From JAXGPP01 sp040766885 (GTDB lineage Bacteria > Planctomycetota > Planctomycetia > Pirellulales > Thermoguttaceae), in the NCBI GenBank assembly GCA_040766885.1, contig JAXGPP010000014.1:62001-126000 (forward strand): DNA of 64,000 bases, read 5' to 3'. Position 1 is the first letter of the stretch; each line of letters begins with the position of its first letter. The translations under genes were made by a program, and so were the position numbers. Below, piece by piece: positions 42,334 through 52,060 of the stretch. The notes beneath the pieces were generated by a model. The model was not told the DNA's origin and ran no database searches. It saw nothing but the letters and a program-made list of their open reading frames with translations.

Positions 42334-42921
42334 ATGCATTCGCAACCTTCGCCCCACCGACTGGTACTGGCCAGCCGCTCGCCGCGGCGGCGGCAACTGC
42401 TGGAGGACGCAGGCTACACGTTCGACATCGTGTCCCCTTCCGACACGGCGGAGTGCGGCGTTTGCAGCGGCGAGAATCCGGCGCAACTCGTAGCCCGCCT
42501 GGCCTATCAAAAGGCGGCCGATGTGGCGAAGGGGGTCTCCTCCGGCGTTGTGCTCGGCTGCGACACCGTGGTGGAGTGCGCGGGGCGGATTCTGGGCAAG
42601 CCGACAGACGAGGAGCACGCCCGGCAGATGCTCGAGACTCTCCGTGGGCGTGAGCACCGCGTCTTTTCCGGACTGTGTCTCTGGAAACGCCCGGATGGCG
42701 AGCCGATGGTCCGCGTGGCCGAGTCGGTCCTCCGCATGGATTCGCTCAGCGATGCGGCGATCGGCGAGTATCTTTCAAGCGGCGGATGGGACGGCAAGGC
42801 AGGGGCGTTTGGATACCAGGACCGCCTCGGCTGGGTCCACGTGGTCGAGGGGAGCGAGACGAACGTGGTGGGACTTCCGATGGAACTGCTGGCGGAGATG
42901 CTTGCCGAGATCGGCAGATAA
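42334..42921 (+). CDS. maf: Maf-like nucleotide pyrophosphatase
   Basis: The 195-residue protein is of the Maf/HAM1-like family that hydrolyses non-canonical or modified nucleoside triphosphates. Seen motifs: LVLASRSPRRRQLLEDAGYTF at the N-terminus, the catalytic aspartate in GCDTVVE, ILGKPTDEEHARQML, and GKAGAFGYQDRLGW, where the usual GIQG is altered. It ends with ETNVVGLPMELL. No clear ribosome-binding site precedes ATG 42334; the upstream region is shared with the divergent RluA-type gene. A strong bidirectional hairpin follows. Confidence 0.88.
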   Translation: MHSQPSPHRLVLASRSPRRRQLLEDAGYTFDIVSPSDTAECGVCSGENPAQLVARLAYQKAADVAKGVSSGVVLGCDTVVECAGRILGKPTDEEHARQMLETLRGREHRVFSGLCLWKRPDGEPMVRVAESVLRMDSLSDAAIGEYLSSGGWDGKAGAFGYQDRLGWVHVVEGSETNVVGLPMELLAEMLAEIGR

Positions 42922-43056
42922 GTGATGCGCGTCGGAACCCGGCACCGCATGGACGAATGGTGCTGGTGTTGAAAGAGAACACGCAAGCGACGGTTCACGC
43001 CGTGAATTCCGGCAGCGCTGCGCCTGGTTCCGCTTCAATGTGAAGCTCAATAGACC

Positions 43057-43094
43057 GCTTGCGGCTCAGCCGGCCACCCTGCTGAGCCGCAAGC
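43057..43094. terminator. bidirectional hairpin terminator between maf and HU genes
   Basis: A perfect 14-bp stem (GCTTGCGGCTCAGC at 43057-43070 with GCTGAGCCGCAAGC at 43081-43094) with a 10-nt loop lies between the convergent maf and HU genes. Confidence 0.8.
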
Positions 43095-43133
43095 AAGCTG
43101 AATAAAGATCAACGGGCTGAGGCAGCCTGATGG

Positions 43134-43460
43134 TCAGACGAACTCTTTCAGGGTCTTCAGTGCCCGGACCTTGATCTTGTTCTGGGCGGGCTTGGCCGGA
43201 ATGTCGCGGACCTCGCCGGGCTTGAACGGATTGGGGACGTTCTTCTTCGCGGGCTGGGCGGGCTTGCGATAGCGGACGATTTTCATCAGCCCGGGGATCG
43301 TGAATACGCCGGGGCCGCGACTGCTCATGTTCTTCTTGATCTCTTCCGACAGCGCCTCGAACACCGCCGCAACGTCTTTCTTGCCCAGACCGGTTGCCTC
43401 GGCGATGCTGGCATAGACCTGCGTCTTGGTGGGTGCCTTCTTGGGAGCTGCTTTGGCCAT
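43134..43460 (-). CDS. HU-like DNA-binding protein with Lys/Pro-rich arm
   Basis: The 108-residue protein has the HU/IHF fold: the helical opening TKTQVYASIAEATGLGKKDVAAVFEAL, the turn GPGVFTIPGLMKI, and a beta-arm RYRKPAQPAKKNVPNPFKPGE rich in Lys and Pro, then a closing helix. It has a short Lys/Ala-rich leader (AKAAPKKAPTK). HU proteins compact and bend DNA as dimers. GGAGG stands 8 nt before the ATG. The longer arm and leader are usual for planctomycete HU variants. Confidence 0.9.
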   Translation of the reverse strand: MAKAAPKKAPTKTQVYASIAEATGLGKKDVAAVFEALSEEIKKNMSSRGPGVFTIPGLMKIVRYRKPAQPAKKNVPNPFKPGEVRDIPAKPAQNKIKVRALKTLKEFV

Positions 43461-44365
43461 CTGCTGTTACCCTCCATCCGGGTGTATTGGGAAACCGATT
43501 GTCCGTCCGTACGATTGGACGCGCTGATTAGATACCCTGGCGGGAAAAAAACAAGGCGTCGGCGGACGAAAACGCTGAAAATATCGGAAAAAAACGCCAC
43601 GGCCGTGGGTAATTCCTCGTGAATTCCAGCATTTTTTCCAACTCAACCGCGCACAGTAGCCGATTTTCCGCAGGATTTTGACTGTTTCGGCGGATAGTAC
43701 TGTAGCGGCATTCACATACCACCATAGCAACAATTTCGTGCGAACCTAGTTGACAACCGTGTTTCATCCGATGTGCCTGAGTTCACTCTAGCGGGGTGCT
43801 GACGGACTGGGAACCGGTGCGGTGGCGGCCAATTGCCGCTTGGCGAGTGGCGTCGACAAAGACCACCCCGATGGACCTTTCTTGCCGAGCGGGTTGCGGG
43901 GTCCTAAGATTTTGTATGCAAAGGCCTTAAGTCGGGAGATCCTGGGCCCTTTGATGGTGGCCCGCCGCTGGGGGCGGGAGCGTATTTCAGGCCGGCGATC
44001 GTTGCGTTTCGCGGGAGAGAAAAGGTGTGGGCACACGGGCTTTCGCGGCGAGAAACGCCGTGGAGGGGCATTGGTTAGCGGGGTTGGGGAGTGAAAGGCG
44101 AGTCTGTTGCGCGACGGCGAAGCGCGAACATCGGCAAGGCCTTCGGCAACCAATATAGAGAGTTGTGTAGCGATACAGGTCCTGATGGATCGGAAGCAAG
44201 ACCACTGGAGTCCGGCACCGTTCGGTTTCCTCCTGGGCACCTCCACCTTATAAGTTAAGAGACGGAACATTATTCATCCGCTTGCTCTTTGAGGTTGTCG
44301 CAGAATCGATCCATCCCCGGTTCTGACGCAACACGTCTGGGGCGCGGATTACTAAAGGGAGTTGT
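43461..44365. other. 905-nt intergenic region, no gene recognised
   Basis: It contains the leader of the HU gene, with AT-rich sequence near 43540-43700, and the leader of the PQQ/TPR gene. Frames of 90-160 codons in the middle have no consistent third-position bias and no ribosome-binding sites. Nothing resembling a tRNA, tmRNA, RNase P or SRP RNA was seen. The AT-rich half may be the HU promoter region. Confidence 0.5.
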
Positions 44366-47300
44366 ATGCCCAGTCGCTCCGGTGCGTTGGCGGCCGCGAT
44401 CATCGTGGTTCTCGGGCTGGCCTGGGGACCGACCCTTGCTGCGTCCAGCGAGGGTGACCGTGCGACGCCAGATCCCGCGGGAGGGCCGAGCGTCTTTGGC
44501 CAGGCGGACCGATCGCTGCTGCAGTTATTGGCCAAAGCGCGGCAACTTCTCGATCAGCAGCGTTACGCCGAAGCGGTCCGCTGCCTGGGGACGATCCTCG
44601 ATACGCCGGAGGATTTCTTCAAACCCGAGCAAACGGGGCCGGTGCATCGGAGCCTGAAATCGGAAGCCCAGGAATTGCTGGGCCTGATGCCGGCCCGCGG
44701 CCGCGAGTTGTATGAGATCCAGTACGGCGCGCGGGCGAGGCAGATGCTCGACCAGGCGGCCGAGGGCGGCGATGCCGACGGTCTGGCCGAAGTGTCGCGG
44801 CGGTTCTTCCATACGGCCGCCGGTTACGAGGCGACGTTCCTCCTCGGACTGCATCACATCGACCACGGACGGCCCCTGGCCGGCGCTCTGGTGCTGGAGC
44901 GACTGCGGGAGGCATCGCCAACCGGCAATCAGTTTGAGCCCACGCTCTCCGTGGCGATGGCCACATGCTGGCTCCGCTCGGGCATGCCCGAGCGAGCCGA
45001 AGAGGCGCTCGCTGTGCTCCGCCAGAGCCATCCGAAGGTGTCGATCTCCATCGAAGGGCGTGCTGTCTCGCTCTTCGACGGCGCCAAGTCGCCGCTGGAT
45101 CTGCTTGCCCAGTTCGCCGGCACGGGTCTGAAGACCGATGCGCCGCAAGCCGAGCAGTGGGCATTGTTCCGCGGCAATCCGGCCCGCAATGCCTCGACTT
45201 CCGGGAGCGAGCCGCTTTTGAGCATGCGCTGGCAGGTCCCCACCACCGAGCATCCGTCGATTGAAGCCTTAATCCGCGAGATCGACGACTCGGAGCAGGA
45301 CGCCGACCGATACCTGCTGCCGGGGCTACACCCGTTGATCGTCGACGACGTGGTCCTGATGCGGACCGCGCGCACGCTCTTGGCGGTGGATTTCATCACT
45401 GGGAAGCGCCTATGGGAGATCCCGGTTGACGACCCCTTCGAGGCGATACTGAATCCGCCGCCCAATGTTCCCTTCCGGCAAGAGCCGCAATTGGAAAACG
45501 GCCTGCGATTCCGTTTGTGGGGCGACGCCACTTACGGCCGCATAAGCAGCGACGGCCGGAACGTGTTCAGCATCGAGGACCTGCCGCTCAACGCGCACCT
45601 GGAGCAGATGCAGCAGATGCTCACGATCCGCCAGGGGAGGAGTCCCGGGGAGGAGCCGGGGCTGGCGAACCGGCTGGCGGCGTACGACATCCGCACGGGC
45701 AAGTTGAAGTGGCACGTGGGAGGTTCGGCGCAGGAATTCGGATTACCCCTGGCGGGCGCTTTCTTTCTCGGGCCCCCGCTGCCATTGATGGATCAGCTCT
45801 TCGCGCTGGCGGAAGTGAAGGGCGAGATCCGCCTGGTGGTCCTCGACGGCCGGACGGGCAAACCGCAATGGTCGCAGCAGTTGGCGGTACCTGACCGCGA
45901 TATTCTTGACGATCCACTGCGTCGCCTGGCGGGCATCGCGCCCTCCTATGCCGACGGCGTGCTGGTGTGCCCGACGGCCAACCGTGCGATCGTGGCGGTC
46001 GAACTGGCGACGCGGTCGCTGCTATGGGGTTACAGCTACGAGTCGGAGCAGATGTCGGCGCGCGAGCGGCACCCGATGTTCTTCGGCATGCCCACGCAAT
46101 TCGATTCCGATCCGGCGTCGCGGTGGAGCGATTCGAGCGTACTGGTGGCCGACGGCCGCATAGTGGTCACTCCGCTGGAGTCGGAATATGTGCATTGCCT
46201 GAACCTGCTCGACGGCCAACTCCAGTGGAAATGCCCGCGCAAGGACCAGCTCTACCTGGCGTGCGTGCACCAAGGCAAGGTGATCCTGGTCGGAAAGCGC
46301 CACATGCAGGCGCTCGATCTGGCTACGGGCGAACCGGCCGCCGCCTGGTCGGGCCAGGTGGCAAGCTTCCCCGCCGGGAGCACTCCCAGCGGCATGGGCT
46401 TCTGGAGCGGCGACCACTACTACGTCCCTCTGTCGAGCGCCGCGGTGATGACGGTCGATCTGAACACCGGCCGCTCGGTTCGGGTATCGAAGTCGGGGGA
46501 AGGAACCGTGCCCGGCAACCTGGTCTGCTACAAGGGGAAGATGATCTCCCAACGGGCAGGCGCGGTTGAGGCGTTTTACCAGCTCGACGCATTGCGTGAA
46601 CTGGTCCGTGATCGACTCACGGCCAACGCCGACGACGCCGAGGCGCTCAGCCTTCAAGGCGAACTCTTGTGCCACGAGGGCAAGCTCGAGGAAGGAGTCG
46701 CCGCGCTCGGCCGAAGCCTGGAGTTGTCGCCCGACCCAAGCACCGAGGACCTGTTGCGCAACGCCTATTTCCAAGGCTTGCGCCGCGATTTTTCCGCGCA
46801 CCGCCGCCACGTGGCCGACATCGAGAGACTGATCAGCGATCCGGAGCAACAGGCCACGTTCCTGCGGCTCATGGCCGCAGGTCTGGAGCAGACGGGCCAG
46901 CGGGAATCGGCGTTGGAGTACTATCTGAAACTGATCGACCTGGACCGGACACACCCGGCACTGGAATCGATCGACGATTCGCTGGCCGTACGCCGCGATC
47001 GGTGGATTCAGGTCCGGCTGGCGGAGATGGTATTGACGGCTTCGCCCGAGCTACGCGAGCAGGTGGACCGCGCCGCGCGCGAGCGTCTGGAGGCGGCCCG
47101 CGGCGAACCCGGCCCGGAGGGGTTGCGGCGATTCATCAGCTACTTCGATGGTCAGCCGGCAGCCGACACGGCGCGCCGAGAGCTGGTGGACCGGTTGAAG
47201 CAAACCGGCCGACTGCTGGAGGCGGAAGCCATCCTGCGGCGCCGGGAGCAATCGAGCGACCCAGCCGCGGCAGCGGCCGCGGTGCTGGAATTGGCGGAGA

Positions 47301-48967
47301 TGCTCCGCACCGCCGGCTTGATCGACGATGCGGCGGTGTGTTATGCGAGGCTGCAAGGGGAATTTGCCGATGTGGCCGTGACGGGCGGCAAGACGGGCCG
47401 GGAACTGGCCGACTCGCTGTCGGCCGACGATCCGGTGCGGCAACGGCTTGGGGCTCCATCGCCGTGGCGCATCGGCGAGGTGGAGGTGAAAGTCGGCGCC
47501 AGCCGTGCGACGTCGCCGACCTCGCAGTCGGCGCTGGAATACGTGGGAAGCCGCGGGCCCTTTTTTTCCGATTTAATCGTCGAACTGAACCGCAATCCCG
47601 ACATGCTGGTGGCCCGCGACGGAGCGGGGAGCCAGCGCTGGCAATTGTCGATGAGCGGGCTTTCGCGGCAGGACCAGTTCGCTTTCAGTCGCGGCATGAT
47701 GCGGCTGGGCGTTCAGGGGCACCTGCTGCTGGTGGCGATGGGGGACCGTATGCTGGGCATCGACGCGCTCTGCTCGCCCGGCAGCCCGCCCCGAGTCCTG
47801 TGGACGCAGGACATCGACGACGCTACGGTAGGCGTGGCGGGCCGAGAGCAAATCCAGGTGCTGGTGGCGAACGTCGGCGGAATGCCTCGCTTTTCGTCGC
47901 TGCGCGCAGCCGCGGGGATCAATATGCCCCAGGCGGTCAGCGATCGGGCGCTCTGTTTTATGCGGATGCGGAATTGCGTGGCGATCGATCCGATGACCGG
48001 TGAAACCTTGTGGGTCCGCCGCGACGTTCGTCCCGAGAGCTCCGTGTTCGGCGACCATGAGTACATCTTCATCGTGCCCCCGGAAGAGAACACGGCGACC
48101 GTTTTGCGCGCCGCCGACGGACAGAAGCTCGGCGACCGGCCATTGCCTCCGCAACGCCTGGCCACATTCGGCCGCCGGGTGCTCGTCTGGCGGCAGAGCT
48201 TCAACGAGAGCGTGCTGGAGATGCTCGACGCCTGGGAGGGCACCCGGCTATGGACGCCGCGGCAGTTTGCCCCCGAATCCCAGGTACACCTGATCGACCA
48301 CCAGACGGCGGCGGTGCTCGAGCCCGGCGGCCGGTTTGTGCTCGTCGGGCTGGACGACGGCCGGGCAATCATCGACGCGCCGTTGGAGCCGGAACCCCGC
48401 TTGTCGCGCGTGCGCGTGTTTCGCTCGCCGGAGGAATGCCTGCTCGTGGTTGCGGCGGACCATGGCGAGAACGCGGTCGAGCGCCGCGTCTACCCAATCC
48501 ACGGCACGACGAGCGAGCAGATTCCGCGCGGCCGGGTGTATGCCTTCGACGGGGCGGGTCGGAGCCTGTGGGAGAAACCGGCGACGATCAAGGACCAGTT
48601 CCTGCCCGTAGACCAACCGGCGCGGTTGCCGGTGCTCGTGTTTGCCGGGATGGTTCAAGAGCGCAAGCCGGGCGGGCAGATCGAGACTGCCACGCGAGTC
48701 CAGGCACTCGACAAGCGGACCGGGCGAATGGTTTGCGACCAGCAATTCTCCGGCGCTTCGGCACTGTTCCGCGTCTCGGGCAATCCGGCAGGCAAGACCG
48801 TCGAGATCCAGAGCCATCAGAACACGATTACATTGACGTTCACCGACCGCCCGTTGCCGCCGGCCGACGAGGAAGCAGCAGCGGCGGACAACAAGGAACC
48901 ACGCCGATGCAGGCGTTATTCAAAGCTCTGCAGAAGGCGGCAATCGGACCGTGAGCATGAGGCTTGA
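44366..48967 (+). CDS. large exported PQQ-propeller and TPR protein
   Basis: The 1533-residue protein begins with a signal peptide (LAAAIIVVLGLAWGPTLAA). TPR-like helices (about 45-250) are followed by a PQQ-type beta-propeller with blades such as LLAVDFITGKRLWEI, AAYDIRTGKLKWHVG, LVVLDGRTGKPQWSQ, HCLNLLDGQLQWKCP and AVMTVDLNTGRS. A second TPR region follows (about 770-1010) and then further blades (CVAIDPMTGETLWVRRD, GRVYAFDGAGRSLWEKP, VQALDKRTGRM). It has no PQQ-binding catalytic signature. BamB-like or scaffold roles are likely. The stop overlaps the next gene by 11 nt, so it leads the long run of genes reaching the window end. Confidence 0.85.
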   Translation: MPSRSGALAAAIIVVLGLAWGPTLAASSEGDRATPDPAGGPSVFGQADRSLLQLLAKARQLLDQQRYAEAVRCLGTILDTPEDFFKPEQTGPVHRSLKSEAQELLGLMPARGRELYEIQYGARARQMLDQAAEGGDADGLAEVSRRFFHTAAGYEATFLLGLHHIDHGRPLAGALVLERLREASPTGNQFEPTLSVAMATCWLRSGMPERAEEALAVLRQSHPKVSISIEGRAVSLFDGAKSPLDLLAQFAGTGLKTDAPQAEQWALFRGNPARNASTSGSEPLLSMRWQVPTTEHPSIEALIREIDDSEQDADRYLLPGLHPLIVDDVVLMRTARTLLAVDFITGKRLWEIPVDDPFEAILNPPPNVPFRQEPQLENGLRFRLWGDATYGRISSDGRNVFSIEDLPLNAHLEQMQQMLTIRQGRSPGEEPGLANRLAAYDIRTGKLKWHVGGSAQEFGLPLAGAFFLGPPLPLMDQLFALAEVKGEIRLVVLDGRTGKPQWSQQLAVPDRDILDDPLRRLAGIAPSYADGVLVCPTANRAIVAVELATRSLLWGYSYESEQMSARERHPMFFGMPTQFDSDPASRWSDSSVLVADGRIVVTPLESEYVHCLNLLDGQLQWKCPRKDQLYLACVHQGKVILVGKRHMQALDLATGEPAAAWSGQVASFPAGSTPSGMGFWSGDHYYVPLSSAAVMTVDLNTGRSVRVSKSGEGTVPGNLVCYKGKMISQRAGAVEAFYQLDALRELVRDRLTANADDAEALSLQGELLCHEGKLEEGVAALGRSLELSPDPSTEDLLRNAYFQGLRRDFSAHRRHVADIERLISDPEQQATFLRLMAAGLEQTGQRESALEYYLKLIDLDRTHPALESIDDSLAVRRDRWIQVRLAEMVLTASPELREQVDRAARERLEAARGEPGPEGLRRFISYFDGQPAADTARRELVDRLKQTGRLLEAEAILRRREQSSDPAAAAAAVLELAEMLRTAGLIDDAAVCYARLQGEFADVAVTGGKTGRELADSLSADDPVRQRLGAPSPWRIGEVEVKVGASRATSPTSQSALEYVGSRGPFFSDLIVELNRNPDMLVARDGAGSQRWQLSMSGLSRQDQFAFSRGMMRLGVQGHLLLVAMGDRMLGIDALCSPGSPPRVLWTQDIDDATVGVAGREQIQVLVANVGGMPRFSSLRAAAGINMPQAVSDRALCFMRMRNCVAIDPMTGETLWVRRDVRPESSVFGDHEYIFIVPPEENTATVLRAADGQKLGDRPLPPQRLATFGRRVLVWRQSFNESVLEMLDAWEGTRLWTPRQFAPESQVHLIDHQTAAVLEPGGRFVLVGLDDGRAIIDAPLEPEPRLSRVRVFRSPEECLLVVAADHGENAVERRVYPIHGTTSEQIPRGRVYAFDGAGRSLWEKPATIKDQFLPVDQPARLPVLVFAGMVQERKPGGQIETATRVQALDKRTGRMVCDQQFSGASALFRVSGNPAGKTVEIQSHQNTITLTFTDRPLPPADEEAAAADNKEPRRCRRYSKLCRRRQSDREHEA

Positions 48968-50054
48968 ACAGAGCGAGAGACCGTCTGCCGCGGGCGCGCC
49001 GCGCGCGGATTGTCGCACGGGAGAACGCAGGGCCGTGAGATGGCTGCTGCTGGCGGCACTGGTCGGGGCGACGCTCACCGCGTCGCCGGCGGGCGTTTCG
49101 GCGGCGACTGAGCGCGAGGTGAAGGATGCCGTTCGTCGCGGTCTCGATTGGCTGACCCAGCGCCAATCGACGCGCGGGCGCTGGACGGCCAACAACGGCA
49201 AGTATCCGGCCGCGATGACCGCTATGGCAGGCATGGCGCTATTGTGCGAAGGCTCGACAACCACCCAGGGCCGCTACGCGCCGAATATCCGCCAGGCCGT
49301 GAATTACCTGGCTGCCAATAGCCGGCCCAACGGACTCATTGGCGATCCGCTGCAGGACGACCGCTACACGTACGGCCACGGGTTCAGCATGTTGTTCCTG
49401 TCGCAGGTGCTGGGTGAGGAGGAGGATGCCGACCGCCGCGCCGAACTGGTCGACATCCTCACGCGAGCGGTCGAGTTCACCGGCCGAGCCCAGACCGAGG
49501 CCGGCGGATGGGGGTACGTCAGCGCGAAGGACGGCCAGGGCTTCGACGAGGGCTCGACGACCATCACCCAGGTGCAAGGCCTGCGCGGCTGCCGCAATGC
49601 CGGCATTCCCGTTCCCAAAGAAATAATCGACAAAGCGATTCAATACATCCGCGACTGCACCCTGCCGGATGGCGGAGTGCAGTACAATTCGAAGGGCGGC
49701 GGCGGCCGCCCGGCGATCACCGCCGCGGCAATTGCGTGCCTGTTCAACGCCGGCCAGTACGACAGCGAATATGTCCCCCGGATGATGGAGTATAGTGAGA
49801 AGAATCTGGGCAACATTTCCAACCAGGGATTTGGCCACTGGCACTACGCCCACTATTACTACGCCCAGGTCCGCTACCGCGAGGGAGGCGATCACTGGGA
49901 GGATTACCGCGACAAGATCCTCGATCGCATCCTCAAGGAAGCCAACAACGACGGATCCTGGAGCCAGGGATATATTGGCCCGGTCTACACGACCGCGATC
50001 AACCTGACGATCCTGCAACTCGATCGGGCCACGCTGCCGATTTACCAACGCTGA
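48957..50054 (+). CDS. alpha/alpha-toroid (prenyltransferase/squalene-cyclase-repeat) protein
   Basis: The 365-residue product has a membrane or signal segment (VRWLLLAALVGATLTASPAG) and then repeated helical hairpins of the terpene-cyclase toroid type: VKDAVRRGLDWLTQRQ, RQAVNYLAANSRPNG, MLFLSQVLGE, AVEFTGRAQTEAGGWGY, KAIQYIRDCTLPDGGVQY and ILKEANNDGSWSQ. The QW-like motifs (GGWGY, DGSWSQGY) fit squalene-hopene cyclase repeats, but the DxDD catalytic motif was not seen. It probably does not cyclise squalene; it may be a binding domain. It lies between the PQQ and MoxR genes, overlapping the first by 11 nt. Confidence 0.8.
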   Translation: MRLEQSERPSAAGAPRADCRTGERRAVRWLLLAALVGATLTASPAGVSAATEREVKDAVRRGLDWLTQRQSTRGRWTANNGKYPAAMTAMAGMALLCEGSTTTQGRYAPNIRQAVNYLAANSRPNGLIGDPLQDDRYTYGHGFSMLFLSQVLGEEEDADRRAELVDILTRAVEFTGRAQTEAGGWGYVSAKDGQGFDEGSTTITQVQGLRGCRNAGIPVPKEIIDKAIQYIRDCTLPDGGVQYNSKGGGGRPAITAAAIACLFNAGQYDSEYVPRMMEYSEKNLGNISNQGFGHWHYAHYYYAQVRYREGGDHWEDYRDKILDRILKEANNDGSWSQGYIGPVYTTAINLTILQLDRATLPIYQR

Positions 50055-50125
50055 CCGTGAGGGAAGCCTTCGACGGCCGAGCCATTGGATGCCCGGCTGC
50101 CGAACGCTCGGAACAGGACCACCGC

Positions 50126-51178
<1,053 letters not shown>

Positions 51179-52060
51179 GGCGATCAAGCGGATTGCCCGG
51201 CTGGACCTTCGCGCGCGTCACATCGTGGAGGGGTTCATGTCGGGCATGCACCGCAGCCCGTACTTCGGCCAGTCGGTCGAGTTCCTGCAGCACCGCGGTT
51301 ACACTTTCGGCGACGAGATCCGCCACGTCGACTGGAAGGTGTGGGCGAAGCAGGACCGGCTGTACGTCAAGCAGTACGAGGAGGAGACCAATCTGCGCGC
51401 GGTGCTGCTGGTCGATGTGTCGGGGAGCATGCAGTACGGGCCGAGGCATCTGAGCAAGTTCGAGTACGCGGCAACGGTAGCGGCGAGCCTGGCGTACCTG
51501 CTGTTGCGGCAACAGGATGCGGTCGGCTGCATGGCTTTCGACGACGCGCCACGCGCCGCCGCCCCGCAGCGGTCGAAGCGAAACCATCTCGATTCGATCA
51601 TCCAGACGCTCGATGCCAGCCGGCCGAGGAACAAGACCGATCTCTATCCCATCCTCCGCCACGCGGCGGAAACCTACCCGCGGCGCGGGATGATGATCCT
51701 GATTTCGGATCTGTTGTGCGAGCGAGAGGGCTTGTTTCGAGGGCTGAAGCTGCTGCGGAGCCGCGGCCACGACTTGATCGTGTTCCATATCCTCGACGAC
51801 GACGAGCTGGATTTTCCCTTCAACGGGCCAACGCGGTTCGAAGACCTGGAGCTTGCCGGATCGCTGGCCTGCAATCCGCGGGCGCTTCGCGAGGGGTACC
51901 TTGCCGCCCTTGACCGCTATCTCGATGAAGTGCGACGCGGCTGCATCGGCAACAATACCGATTACACGCTTCTGCGGACGAGCCAGCCGCTCGACGCGGC
52001 GCTGGCCGCCTTCTTGAGCAACCGCCTGGGAATGCACCACCGCAACCGACCTGGTTGACC

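Noticed and set aside
43788..44270. 160-codon frame on the minus strand in the HU-PQQ intergenic region
   Set aside because: No third-position bias, no ribosome-binding site and an unlikely composition (many Arg/Pro/Ser).
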